NCBI GenBank assembly: GCA_963717985.1
Contig: CAVQYC010000001.1
Span: forward strand, 186,001 to 250,000
DNA: 64,000 nt
Source of the DNA: BOG-1155 sp963717985
GTDB taxonomy: Bacteria; Desulfobacterota; Syntrophorhabdia; Syntrophorhabdales; WCHB1-27
Direction of reading: 5' to 3'
Below the pieces are notes generated by a model that made no database searches, was not told the DNA's origin, and was given only the letters and a program-made list of their open reading frames with translations. The translations under genes were made by a program, and so were the position numbers. Shown here in pieces: positions 53,094 through 61,965 of this stretch. Positions within the stretch are counted from its first letter, which is position 1. Each line of letters begins with the position of its first letter.

Positions 53094-53531
53094 CTAAATA
53101 ATATGCTCGATCTGAACATCACCCCATTTGCCCTTCAAATACTCCGCCACAAGGCGACGGTGACAGTGAGCGGGCTTATCCTCGCTGCAAAGCAAGCAAG
53201 CGCCTTCCAGAAGTTGACGCGACACTTTGTTCTCGATCTGCCGCGCGATCATCAGGTCTGTGAACTGGCGCTCATAGAGGTTCCAGTCTCCCTTCTGTTT
53301 CTTATACTCATCCAGTATGCGTTGCGTAGGTGCGAGTTCGGTGAGGTGCACATAATCGATGTGGCAAATCGCGCTCAAAAAATAGCGAAGGTCATCGCGC
53401 TTGGCAAAGCCTGCAAGCTGCGAAACATTGTTCAACCGCACATCCACCAGCCGGCTCACGCCTGCGAGCTGCAATTTGGTGAAGAAGGACTCCGCCGACT
53501 TCTTCGTAAAACCAATCGTGAAAATCTTCAT
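53094..53531 (-). CDS. DUF488 family protein
   Basis: A 145-aa protein with the DUF488 opening KIFTIGFTKKSAESFFTKL and the conserved VDVRLNNVSQLAGFAKRDDL. The Cys/His stretch CLLCSEDKPAHCHRRLVAEYL sits near the end. DUF488 proteins are widespread and uncharacterised; some lie with nucleic-acid enzymes. GGGAGG precedes the ATG at 53531. The leader contains a promoter overlapped by a 28-bp palindrome, which indicates dedicated repression or activation. Confidence 0.88.
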   Translation of the reverse strand: MKIFTIGFTKKSAESFFTKLQLAGVSRLVDVRLNNVSQLAGFAKRDDLRYFLSAICHIDYVHLTELAPTQRILDEYKKQKGDWNLYERQFTDLMIARQIENKVSRQLLEGACLLCSEDKPAHCHRRLVAEYLKGKWGDVQIEHII

Positions 53532-53552
53532 CGAGGGCCTCCCAGAGTCCGG

Positions 53553-53597
53553 TTGGTATATAGTAGCTACTATATACCAATTACCGGGGAATGCCAA
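53553..53597 (-). promoter_or_regulatory. DUF488 promoter with 28-bp perfect palindromic operator
   Basis: On the minus strand TTGGCA (53592-53597), exactly 17 bp, then TATAGT (53569-53574). The -10 and likely start lie within a perfect palindrome 53553-53580 with half-site TTGGTATATAGTAG (centre AGCT). A dimeric regulator bound there would block RNA polymerase. No regulator gene is adjacent. Confidence 0.65.
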
Positions 53598-53619
53598 GGG
53601 AGAGAAGGGGACCGCGTTT

Positions 53620-53901
53620 CTACCCGAACCTGTGGCTCACCCCGTAGCCGCCCGTGGGAAAGCGCCATTCGATGTTGAGGTGGGGACAGCCTATCCTGCA
53701 CGAGCCGCACTCGATGCACCCCTCCCAGGCAACGGTGATCCGGTCCGACTCGTGCTTGTAGACGTTGGCGGGACAGAAATAAAGGCAGGGCTGCTCTTTG
53801 CACTGTTCCCCACAGACGGCGCCGTCGACGATCCTGATATGGGGTTCCTCGGCGACGCGAAAGCGGTCGAGGAAGAGCTTATCTTCGATCTTGACGCTCA
53901 T
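53620..53901 (-). CDS. fixX: Ferredoxin-like protein of the Fix complex
   Basis: A 93-aa protein with one full cysteine cluster, CIECGSCRIGC, and an earlier Cys pair (CGEQCKEQPCLYFCPANVY). It fits FixX, the [4Fe-4S] ferredoxin partner that passes electrons between FixC and quinone or ferredoxin. It overlaps fixC by 4 bp (ATGA); GGAGGAGCG precedes the start. It is last in fixABCX on the minus strand. Confidence 0.9.
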   Translation of the reverse strand: MSVKIEDKLFLDRFRVAEEPHIRIVDGAVCGEQCKEQPCLYFCPANVYKHESDRITVAWEGCIECGSCRIGCPHLNIEWRFPTGGYGVSHRFG

Positions 53902-55202
53902 TTCACGCTCCTCCAACCCTCCCACAACAGCCGAAGCAGCTTAAGCAGAGGGATGTCGCGGAGGATCCTCGCCCGGATGGTCTTCTGCTTCAGCTTTTTC
54001 GGCGTCCCGTCCACGGTCAGCATCTGCCGTGCCGCATATCCCGCGGCTTCCGGCAGCGTGGTGAAGAGCTCGTGATGACGGAGGCGGAACCCGTTGAATC
54101 CCCGGTACTTTTTCAAGTCGGCCATCATGTACGATCCCCGCAGCCTCGCGGTGTAGCCGTCAAGGCCGCCGCGGGTGAAATCACCCCTCTCCATGGCCTC
54201 TACGATGGTCTCCGCGGCAAAACGGCCCGACGTCATGGCCATGTTCGACCCCTCCCGGTGGAGCGCGTTGAACAACATCCCTGAATCGCCCGCGATGAGA
54301 TATCCGTTGCCGCACAATTGGGGGATGGCGTCGTAGCCGGCCTCGGCTATCCAGTGGGCCATGTACTCCCTCGGCTTGCCGCCTTTCAGGAGTGGGGCGA
54401 CCTTCGGGTGCGACTTGAACTCCTCCAGCATCTCGTAGGGCTTCACTTTGTGGGTCATGAAATCGGAAAGGTTGGCGCCGATGGCGACGGAGAGCGTACT
54501 CCTGTTCGTGTAGATCACGCCGATCCCGTCCATGCCCTTCGTCATCGCGCCCAGGACCTCGATGGTGACACCTGAGCCCGCCTCTACGTGGAACCGCTCG
54601 TTGATCGCCTCTTCGGAGAGCTCGACAACGTCCTTAACCGCCAGGGCGACGTGCTCCGGCTTTGCCTCAGGACGGAAGCCGGTTTTTGCGGCCAGCGGTG
54701 AGTTGATGCCGTCGGCCAAAAGGACGACCCTCGCGTGGACGTCGCCGTCGGGACGGTCGGTCTTCAACCCGACGACGCGGCCGTCGCCGTCCCTCAGCAG
54801 GTCCGTCACGACAGTGGCGGGCACCACGAAGGCGCCCCTGGATTTTGCTTCTTCCGCAAACCATCGGTCGAAACGCGCCCTGCCCACGGTAAAGCTGTTG
54901 AACTTGAGCGTCTCCTCGAAAGCCCGGTCGCGGAAGCTCACGGCGTAGCCGCCTCCCGCAAAGAGGTACCAGACCTGCGACTCAACGATGTTTCGCTCGA
55001 TAGGACAATTCCTTTCCGCGAAATCGGGCACGATCCGGGCGAGGTCGTGCCCGTAGAGCACACCTCCCGACATGTTCTTGGCGCCCGGGTACTCCCCGCG
55101 CTCGAAGACAATGGTTTTCACACCTTTTTCGGCGAGGATAGCCGCACACGCGCTGCCTGCCGGCCCCGCTCCCACGACTGCGACGTCAAACTGCTCCTGC
55201 AT
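53898..55202 (-). CDS. fixC: FixC, electron-transfer flavoprotein:quinone oxidoreductase-like
   Basis: A 434-aa flavoprotein. The FAD-binding motif VAVVGAGPAGSACAAILAEKG is at the N-terminus, and EHVALAVKDVVELSEE and GNGYLIAGDSGMLFN follow, as in geranylgeranyl-reductase/ETF-QO-type FixC. It couples the FixAB flavoprotein to quinone reduction. Length is typical. Six bases separate it from fixB. Confidence 0.94.
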   Translation of the reverse strand: MQEQFDVAVVGAGPAGSACAAILAEKGVKTIVFERGEYPGAKNMSGGVLYGHDLARIVPDFAERNCPIERNIVESQVWYLFAGGGYAVSFRDRAFEETLKFNSFTVGRARFDRWFAEEAKSRGAFVVPATVVTDLLRDGDGRVVGLKTDRPDGDVHARVVLLADGINSPLAAKTGFRPEAKPEHVALAVKDVVELSEEAINERFHVEAGSGVTIEVLGAMTKGMDGIGVIYTNRSTLSVAIGANLSDFMTHKVKPYEMLEEFKSHPKVAPLLKGGKPREYMAHWIAEAGYDAIPQLCGNGYLIAGDSGMLFNALHREGSNMAMTSGRFAAETIVEAMERGDFTRGGLDGYTARLRGSYMMADLKKYRGFNGFRLRHHELFTTLPEAAGYAARQMLTVDGTPKKLKQKTIRARILRDIPLLKLLRLLWEGWRSVK

Positions 55203-55207
55203 AGGTT

Positions 55208-56473
55208 CTAAGCCCCTCTCGCTTCCCGTTTCATGCTTTGCTCCAGCTCATCGATCAAAAGGGGCACCACTTTCTTGTAGTCCCCGACGATACCGAAATC
55301 GGCGACGCTGAATATCGGTGCCTGGGGGTCCGAGTTGATGGCGACGATCCTTTCTGAGCCCTGCATGCCGACGAGGTGCTGGACCGCGCCCGAGACACCG
55401 ATGGCGACGTAGAGCTTCGGAGAGACGGTCTTTCCCGTTTGGCCGACCTGGCGCTCATAGGACAGCAGGCCCGACTCGACGACGGGCCTGGAGCAGGCTA
55501 TCACCCCGCCAAGGAGGTCGGCGAGCCGCTGGAACATTGGCATCGATTCCGCGTCGCATGCCCCTTTTCCCGCAACGATGAGGGCGGGGAACCGGGTGAT
55601 GTCGACGAGACCCCCGGCGGCAACATCCCTCACAAGCTCGACCACTGACGGGAGCTCGCCTGCCGGCGGCTCGAAGGGATGATGGCGGATGTCCCCCTTC
55701 CTTTCCGCGTCCTTTTCGGGGAGCCTGAAGACTTTCGGCCTGACCGTGCTCATCTGCGGCCGGTGGCGCTCGCAAAAGATGGTCGCCATGATGTTGCCGC
55801 CGAAAGTGGGCCTCGTCATGAGGAGGATACCCTTTTCCTCATCGATATCGAGGCCCGTGCAGTCGGCGGTAAGTCCCGTCTCCAGGATGGTCGCCACGAC
55901 GCCCGAGAGATCGCGGCCCGCCAACGTCGCGCCCATGAGCAGTATCTCGGGCTTCACCCTGGCGCAGAGATCGCTCACCGCCTTCCCGTAGGGCCGGGAG
56001 AGGTAGGTTTCGAGCAGGGGATCGTCGACCACGTGCACGTCGTCACATCCGTACGCGAGGGCCTGCCGGGCGATCTCCTCCACCTCGTGGCCCACCACGA
56101 AGCCGAGCACCCTCGTCCCCAGCTTCCCGGCGAGATCCCTGGCCTTCCCCACGAGTTCCCATGAGACGCTCGCGCCCTGGCCTTCCAGGACCTCCACGAA
56201 GACGGCCACCCCCTCGTATCCGGGGATGCCTGCCGGCGCCTCCGCTTTTTTTCCCCCGGCCGCCCTGTGCCTCTTCCTCTCGAACTTTACCGCCTCGACG
56301 GGACAGACATCGGCGCACTTGCCGCAGCCGATGCAGGCGTCAGGATCGACGCGGGCAACCCCGTCGACCATCTCGATGGCGCCGACCGGGCAGATCCCGA
56401 CGCACAACTGGCAGCCGATGCACTTATCCGGAATTACCTCGGCGAGCTCGATCCCTTTTTTGTTCCTGGCCAT
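55208..56473 (-). CDS. fixB: FixB/EtfA with N-terminal di-cluster ferredoxin domain
   Basis: A 421-aa alpha subunit. Residues about 10-70 hold two [4Fe-4S] motifs, CIGCQLCVGICPVG and CIGCGKCADVCPVE, fused to an EtfA body with the FAD-binding tail GQTGKTVSPKLYVAIGVSGA and VGDYKKVVPLL. Plain FixB/EtfA lacks the ferredoxin domain; fused forms occur in anaerobes with electron-bifurcating complexes. It lies 18 bp from fixA. Confidence 0.94.
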   Translation of the reverse strand: MARNKKGIELAEVIPDKCIGCQLCVGICPVGAIEMVDGVARVDPDACIGCGKCADVCPVEAVKFERKRHRAAGGKKAEAPAGIPGYEGVAVFVEVLEGQGASVSWELVGKARDLAGKLGTRVLGFVVGHEVEEIARQALAYGCDDVHVVDDPLLETYLSRPYGKAVSDLCARVKPEILLMGATLAGRDLSGVVATILETGLTADCTGLDIDEEKGILLMTRPTFGGNIMATIFCERHRPQMSTVRPKVFRLPEKDAERKGDIRHHPFEPPAGELPSVVELVRDVAAGGLVDITRFPALIVAGKGACDAESMPMFQRLADLLGGVIACSRPVVESGLLSYERQVGQTGKTVSPKLYVAIGVSGAVQHLVGMQGSERIVAINSDPQAPIFSVADFGIVGDYKKVVPLLIDELEQSMKREARGA

Positions 56474-56491
56474 CTCTCTTGTCAGCGATCC

Positions 56492-57318
56492 TTAGTGCTT
56501 CAGCACCTGCTCGGCGAACGTCGCGTCGTCAAGGAGGGCGGCCACGCACGCTTTTACCGCGTGCCCGGCGTCCTCGCGCGCATCGAAGCGGGGCCCGCCT
56601 TTCTTTAAGGGGGGGAGAATATCCTCCTCACCCACGTGGGCGAACCCTTCAAACCGAGCCGCTCGGGCACCGCCTGGAGGGATTCGGCATTCCATACCGT
56701 GACCGGGACACGCTGGGCGTCGATCAGGCGGGGAAGGGAAGCCCTCTTGACCTTCGCGAGCTCCAGTTCGACGGTGAGCACGGCGGGAAGGCAACCGCCG
56801 ATAACCTCGGAGCCGCTCTCTGCCTTTCGTCTCACCGTCACGCGGCCCTCTGTCTGATCGACCTGTCTGATCTCCATGACGTAGGTAAATTGCGTAGCCC
56901 CAAGGCGGGTGGCAATGCCCGGTCCCACTTGGGCGGTGTCGCCGTCGATGGCCTGTTTCCCGCATATGACGAGATCGATGGGACCCTCCTGCCGGAGCTT
57001 GTCGATTGCCTTAAAGAGGGTGTAGCTCGTGGCAAGGGTATCGGCGCCCGCGAAAGCCCGGTCCGAGAGCAGGACGGCCCTGTCCGCGCCGAGCGATAGT
57101 GCCTCCCTGAGCGCCTGCTCCGCCTGGGGTGGCCCCATGCTTATGACGGTCACCGTCCCGCCGTATCTTTCTTTGAGGTCGACGGCTGCCTGTACTGCCA
57201 CGAGATCGTAGGGGTTCGTGATGGACTCGACCCCCGAGCGGATGAGCGTATTCGTCTCCGGGTCTATCTTCACGTCATTGGTGTCCGGCACCTGCTTGAT
57301 GCAGCAGACAAGGTTCAT
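56492..57318 (-). pseudogene. fixA: FixA/EtfB, frameshifted in a 7-base homopolymer
   Basis: The first frame (57318-56605) covers the whole EtfB core (CCIKQVPDTNDVKIDPETNT, ITNPYDLVAVQAAV, VICGKQAIDGDTAQVGPG). It stops early at a C7 run (G7 on the plus strand, 56609-56615). One more C, or two fewer, would restore the normal C-terminus (PRFDAREDAGHAVKACVAAL) ending at 56492. FixB, FixC and FixX are intact, so an assembly error or slippage at the run is likely and the protein may be functional. Confidence 0.85.
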
Positions 57319-57391
57319 ATCCCTTCTTGCGATCGCACTCTCCTTTCCCCCGCCGCTTTTTGCGCGTCAGTAGAAATATAAAGCGCTCACC

Positions 57392-57808
57392 TCAGAGCGT
57401 CACATATTCCTTCGGCGCGAGGTTTGTCGCCATGGTCCACACCGACGCGACGGCGCCGGCCACCCTGAACACCTTGATCACGTCGTCGCCATGGGTCGCG
57501 ACGAGGGATTTTAGGAAGGGACGGTTCTTGAGCACCTCTTCCTTAACGGCCTGACCCTCAAGGAACTCGGCAGTGCCGCTCACCCGAATCTGGGCCCCGC
57601 TCGTCTTGTCATTGTAGCAAAGCTCGACCTTCGGGTTTTTTACGAGTTGCTTGTACACGTCTTTGATGCTGCTTATCTGAAAGAGGATACCTCTCTCGTC
57701 GAAGGCGTACGTTTGCATTCCCCGCACGCGGGGGGTGTCGTTTTCAACCGTCGCAAGATAACAAACCGGATTAGCGCGCAAGAGGGTCGTTATTTCTTCT
57801 TTGGTCAT
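57392..57808 (-). CDS. Pyridoxamine 5'-phosphate oxidase-family protein
   Basis: A 138-aa split-barrel flavin-binding-type protein (LLRANPVCYLATVENDTPRV, AFDERGILFQISSIKDVYKQ, KVELCYND). Members bind FMN, heme or F420, and many reduce or bind small ligands; the exact cofactor cannot be told here. AAAGGAGG precedes the ATG. It lies upstream of fixA on the same strand, about 70 bp away. Confidence 0.9.
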   Translation of the reverse strand: MTKEEITTLLRANPVCYLATVENDTPRVRGMQTYAFDERGILFQISSIKDVYKQLVKNPKVELCYNDKTSGAQIRVSGTAEFLEGQAVKEEVLKNRPFLKSLVATHGDDVIKVFRVAGAVASVWTMATNLAPKEYVTL

Positions 57809-57892
57809 GATGCCTCCTTTTGTCGGGTTCTCCTTATTATGCCTGATTATAAGCCTTATGCGCGCACGCAGTCAAGAAGGGCGGGGGAGCGC

Positions 57893-58102
57893 TTATCCGG
57901 ATGCACTATGCCTTTGCTTAGGCGTTTTCTTACTGCAGGGATGGTTTTTGTGGACAAGCGTCTTTTTTCGTTTACAGTATAGGGCGATGAAGGTCCTGCA
58001 ACTGCCGGACCCGTCGATGCCCGTTTCCTTCGGCATTTCGGCATACTCGCAGGTCAGGTCGCAGAAATCGAAAAGGGCGCTCCCCGTTCCGGCTCTCTTC
58101 AT
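57893..58102 (-). CDS. Small cysteine-rich protein
   Basis: A 69-aa protein with five Cys (FDFCDLTCEYAEMP, DGSGSCRTFIALYCKR, HKNHPC), a spacing that suggests a metal site. The block GIDGSGSCRTF followed by KNHPCSKK looks conserved-like and basic. No ribosome site is visible before the ATG at 58102. I have no named family for it; the confidence reflects the coherent Cys pattern. Confidence 0.5.
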   Translation of the reverse strand: MKRAGTGSALFDFCDLTCEYAEMPKETGIDGSGSCRTFIALYCKRKKTLVHKNHPCSKKTPKQRHSASG

Positions 58103-58324
58103 ATGGCCGAAACTGTAGCACGAAACAGGTTGCGGCGGCCAACAAAAAAGTGGCGGGCCCATGCAAGGCGCGGCTGCACACCAGGTGCATCCTGTGAAAG
58201 CATAAGTTTATGTTGATTCTTTCCCGCAATTGGTGATAACTCTACTTAGCAGCGCACGGAATGCCTTTTGAGACAGGCGGGGCAGGAACGTAACGTACAT
58301 GACCCCGGAAGGGACAGCCAGAAC

Positions 58325-59896
58325 ATGAAAGAGAAAAGGTCGGTTGAAGAGGCCCTGGGACAGGCGGAGGAAAAATACCGTTACATATACGAGAATGCCG
58401 TTGAAGGTATTTTTCAGATATCCCTTGATGGTCGTTTTATAAGCGCGAACCCGGCCCTCGCCCGTATCCACGGCTTCGATTCGCCGGACGAGATGATTCA
58501 GCGTGTGACCAATGTGGGGGAACAGTTGTGTGTGAGCGGGAGACGGAGGCATGAATATCTGCGTCTCATGGAAACGGAGGGTTTCGCCCGCGACTTCGAA
58601 CTCCAGGTTTATTGCGAGGACGGGGGCGTGCAATGGGTGTCACTCAACGCAAGGGTCGTCCGCGACAAGGAAGGGAATGCACTCTACCACGAAGGGATCG
58701 TGGAGAGCATCACAGAGCGGAAGAAGCTCGAGGCCCAGCTGCTGCACGCGCAGAAAATGGAAAGCATCGGCACCCTCGCCGGTGGCGTTGCCCACGACTT
58801 CAATAACATTTTGACCACCGTCATGGGATACTGCAGCCTGATCCTGATGAAAGCGGGACCCGGCACCAAGGTCACGAACTACGTGAACCAGATCATGGAG
58901 GCAGCGGACAGGGCGAGCGCCCTTACCCAGAACCTGCTTGCCTTCGGCCGAAAGCAGGTCATGGCGACAAAACCGGTCGACCTGAACGAGGCGATAAAGG
59001 TCGTGGAAAAACTATTAAGGAGGATTATCGGCGAAGATATAGAGCTGAGAACGTCGCTTAGCCCTGAAAGGCTGGTCGTTGTCGCGGGTGATGGACAGAT
59101 AGCGCAGCTATTGATGAACCTCGCGACAAACGCGAGAGATGCCATGCCGGATGGCGGGATGCTGTCGATAAAGACCGAGCAGGTGCACCTGGGCGGCGAC
59201 ATTGTGAAGGCCTATGACGGTAAGGAGGGCGTTTACGCCTCGATCGAAGTTTCCGATACGGGGAGCGGCATGGACGAGCGCACGAGAGACCAGATATTCG
59301 ACCCCTTTTTTACGACGAAAGAGGTGGGGAAGGGGACGGGCCTCGGCCTATCGATAGTCTACGGGATCGTCCATCAGAACAAGGGGTATGTGAATGTCGC
59401 CAGCCAGCCGGGCAAGGGGACGACCTTCACCAGCTACTTCCCCCTCGCGGAGTCGGCGGGCTCTGCCGTGAGCATTCAGGAAAAGGAGGAGCTGAAGGGC
59501 GGCAGCGAGGTCATCCTAGTGGCGGAGGACAACAGAGACGTGAGGCAGATCGTCACCACCGTGCTTCGTGATTTCGGCTACACCGTGATCGAAGCGGTTG
59601 ACGGAGTCGATGCCATTGAAAAGTTCGACGAAAACAGGGAAGGCATCGATCTCCTCCTGCTCGACGTGATTATGCCGAGGAAAAACGGCAAAGAGGCGTA
59701 TATCGCGCTGAAGAAGATCAGACCCGACATAAGGGCGGTCTTCATGAGCGGCTATACGGGCGATATCCTCTCGAAGAAAGGTATCAGCAGGGAGGGGATC
59801 CCCATGATCTCAAAACCCATTGTGATAGAGAAACTGCTGAAACAAATCCGGGAGCTGCTCGATGCCAGGTCCTCCCAGTTGACGCTTTTTCCATAG
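58325..59896 (+). CDS. Hybrid PAS-domain sensor histidine kinase with receiver
   Basis: A 523-aa soluble kinase. A PAS domain (about 15-135, YRYIYENAVEGIFQISLDGR), H-box GVAHDFNNILTTVMG (the HDFNN type), an HATPase domain with DTGSGMDERTRDQIFDPFFT, and a C-terminal receiver with Asp in LLLLDVIMPRKNG and Lys in MISKPIVIEK. There is no DNA-binding output, so it relays phosphate to another protein. A TTG 57 bp upstream is an alternative start. Confidence 0.92.
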   Translation: MKEKRSVEEALGQAEEKYRYIYENAVEGIFQISLDGRFISANPALARIHGFDSPDEMIQRVTNVGEQLCVSGRRRHEYLRLMETEGFARDFELQVYCEDGGVQWVSLNARVVRDKEGNALYHEGIVESITERKKLEAQLLHAQKMESIGTLAGGVAHDFNNILTTVMGYCSLILMKAGPGTKVTNYVNQIMEAADRASALTQNLLAFGRKQVMATKPVDLNEAIKVVEKLLRRIIGEDIELRTSLSPERLVVVAGDGQIAQLLMNLATNARDAMPDGGMLSIKTEQVHLGGDIVKAYDGKEGVYASIEVSDTGSGMDERTRDQIFDPFFTTKEVGKGTGLGLSIVYGIVHQNKGYVNVASQPGKGTTFTSYFPLAESAGSAVSIQEKEELKGGSEVILVAEDNRDVRQIVTTVLRDFGYTVIEAVDGVDAIEKFDENREGIDLLLLDVIMPRKNGKEAYIALKKIRPDIRAVFMSGYTGDILSKKGISREGIPMISKPIVIEKLLKQIRELLDARSSQLTLFP

Positions 59897-59919
59897 AGGC
59901 TTTTGAAAAAGTAATTACC

Positions 59920-60096
59920 TTAGTTGCCGGGAATCCCCCTTTTTGCGACTCCCGCTGAATCGAGTCCAATTGTGCTGGTCGGCCGCGACCGTTCAGTAGT
60001 GCTCTCTGTAGGTGCTGAGGTGCCAATCTGTCTCTGAACGCATCCTGCGAGTACTAACAATGTAACAATCATCAATACCGCAGTAAGGCCCTTCAT
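59920..60096 (-). CDS. Small lipoprotein
   Basis: A 58-aa lipoprotein with signal peptide MKGLTAVLMIVTLLVLAGC, a classic LAGC lipobox, and a polar Ser/Thr/Arg-rich tail. AAAGGAGAAGG precedes the ATG. It is convergent with the hybrid kinase. Function unknown. Confidence 0.7.
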   Translation of the reverse strand: MKGLTAVLMIVTLLVLAGCVQRQIGTSAPTESTTERSRPTSTIGLDSAGVAKRGIPGN

Positions 60097-60250
60097 AATA
60101 CCTTCTCCTTTGTTTTTTACCGTTCCGAATTCATGATTTACGTAATTTTGTCCGGTACGCCTCACCTCTTTTGTCGATGCTTCCCAGGCTCTGTTACCTC
60201 TTTTTTTTGTTTTCCTTCCCCTTGGCCTCTTGCCACCCCCTTGTAGGATC

Positions 60251-60329
60251 TTAGTCGTTGGCCCCGGCAAATGCCGCTCGCACAGCGTCCAATAATTCTG
60301 ACCTCGTGAAGGGTTTCTGCGATCTTGAC
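60251..60329 (-). pseudogene. Receiver-domain C-terminal remnant
   Basis: On the minus strand a frame reads QKPFTRSELLDAVRAAFAG and ends with TAA at 60251-60253. The KPF motif followed by a final helix is the standard end of a response-regulator receiver. No start or upstream part is present; the sequence beyond about 60330 is unrelated and AT-rich. This is the tail of a deleted regulator or hybrid kinase. Confidence 0.55.
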
Positions 60330-60728
60330 GTTTTTTTTACGTTTTCGGCCTATATTTTTGTGTACAATTGACGCGAAACAGAGTTAAGCTTTCCATGGGA
60401 TGACACCAGGGCATAAACCGAGATAGCATCGCCGTCCACGCGACCCTGCCTCGGCCGCATCATACAGCCGGAATCCCCGGGGGCCAGAACAACGTGGTCC
60501 AACCTCCGCCTGCACTACCGCACACGGTCTGAACGATCAGACCCAATCTCCAAAGACAACGACGTCTGAAAAAATCAGAAAACTGTAGGGCGTGAGCTTT
60601 GCTCAAAGGACGAACGGAATTCGTTCTTTTTGGGGAGATGTCCCTCGTACGAAACCGGTAAGGTACCAGGGGGCCCCGGATCGAGAAGTCACAAGAATGC
60701 GGGAAAACACTCGTCAAAGGAGGACTAA
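60330..60728 (+). other. Upstream region of the urea-uptake operon
   Basis: About 400 bp without a gene. It carries an AT-rich part (60330-60380) and a sigma-54-like promoter at 60588-60603. I see no further clear operators. Confidence 0.5.
60588..60603 (+). promoter_or_regulatory. urtA: Sigma-54 promoter of urtA
   Basis: GGGCGTGAGCTTTGCT fits the consensus TGGCACGNNNNTTGCW at 9 of 12 defined positions, with GG and GC spaced exactly 10 bases. The predicted start near 60614 gives a leader of about 115 bp. Nitrogen-controlled (NtrC) expression is expected for a urea transporter. Confidence 0.6.
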
Positions 60729-61958
60729 ATGAAGAAAGTGTGTTGGTTGGGAAAGATGACATTCATAGCGCTTGGCATTATGCTCCTTTTTTCTATCGGT
60801 TCGTGGCATAAGGCCTGTGCCGCCGAGCAGGTCAAAGTGGGCGTTCTTCACTCTTTGAGCGGCACCATGTCGATCAGCGAAGTAGCGGTTAAGGACGGGA
60901 CTTTGATGGCAATCGCAGAGATCAACGCAAAAGGCGGGGTTCTCGGTAAACAGATCGTGCCGATCATCGAGGACGGCGCATCGGATTGGCCCACTTTTGC
61001 GGAAAAGGCGAGGAAGCTGATTTCCAAGGATAAGGTGGCGGTCGTCTTCGGCTGCTGGACCTCGGCGAGCCGCAAGGCCGTCCTTCCCGTCTTCGAGAAG
61101 GCCGATCATCTGCTTTTTTACCCGGTTCAGTACGAGGGGTTGGAGGCATCGAAGAACATAGTCTACACCGGCGCAGCCCCCAATCAGCAGATCATGCCGT
61201 CCGTGACGTGGCTGCTGAAACAGAACAAAAAGAAATTCTTTCTCCTTGGCTCGGATTACGTGTTCCCCAGAACGGCCAACCTCATTATAAAGGCTCAGTT
61301 GAAGGCTGAGGGTGGCACGCTTGTTGGAGAAGAATATACGCCCCTCGGCCATACCGAATACAGCACGGTCATCAACAAGATCAAGGCAGCGAAACCGGAC
61401 GTTGTGTACAATACCCTGAACGGCGACAGCAACGTGGCCTTCTTCAAACAGCTCCGTGCAGCGGGGATCACGGCGAAGGACATTCCCACCATGTCCGTGA
61501 GCATAGCTGAGGACGAGATCAGGGGTATCGGCGCAGACAATCTCGTCGGACACTACGCCGCCTGGAACTATTTCATGAGCATGAAAACGCCTGAGAATGG
61601 TACTTTCGTTAAGAACTATAAGGCAAAATACGGTGCAGATCGGGTCACGGACGACCCCATAGAGGCCGCCTATTTCGGCGTCTATCTCTGGGCCGAGGCC
61701 GCCAAGAAGGCAAAGAGCACGGACACGGCAAAAGTCAGAGAAGCGGTAAGGGGTATCTCCTACAAGGCCCCCGAAGGGCTGGTGACCATAAGCCCGATCA
61801 ACAACCATACCTCGAAGATCGTGCAGATAGGCGAAGTGAGGAGCGACGGTCAGTTCGACATCGTCTGGACCTCGGGTAAGCCGGTGACACCCGATCCATT
61901 TCCTTCTCTCGTGTCGAATAAGAAGGTCCTTGCCCCGGGCAAGATCGTAGATAAGTAA
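60729..61958 (+). CDS. urtA: Urea ABC transporter substrate-binding protein
   Basis: A 409-aa periplasmic binding protein with a signal peptide (FIALGIMLLFSIGSWHKACA). The mature N-terminus VKVGVLHSLSGTMSISEVAV and features such as VFGCWTSASRKAVLPVFEK and LLFYPVQYEGLEASKNI are characteristic of UrtA (urea/short-chain amide binding) rather than branched amino-acid LivJ. AAAGGAGGACTAA precedes the ATG. It is first in urtABC. Confidence 0.93.
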   Translation: MKKVCWLGKMTFIALGIMLLFSIGSWHKACAAEQVKVGVLHSLSGTMSISEVAVKDGTLMAIAEINAKGGVLGKQIVPIIEDGASDWPTFAEKARKLISKDKVAVVFGCWTSASRKAVLPVFEKADHLLFYPVQYEGLEASKNIVYTGAAPNQQIMPSVTWLLKQNKKKFFLLGSDYVFPRTANLIIKAQLKAEGGTLVGEEYTPLGHTEYSTVINKIKAAKPDVVYNTLNGDSNVAFFKQLRAAGITAKDIPTMSVSIAEDEIRGIGADNLVGHYAAWNYFMSMKTPENGTFVKNYKAKYGADRVTDDPIEAAYFGVYLWAEAAKKAKSTDTAKVREAVRGISYKAPEGLVTISPINNHTSKIVQIGEVRSDGQFDIVWTSGKPVTPDPFPSLVSNKKVLAPGKIVDK

Positions 61959-61965
61959 CACCCGT

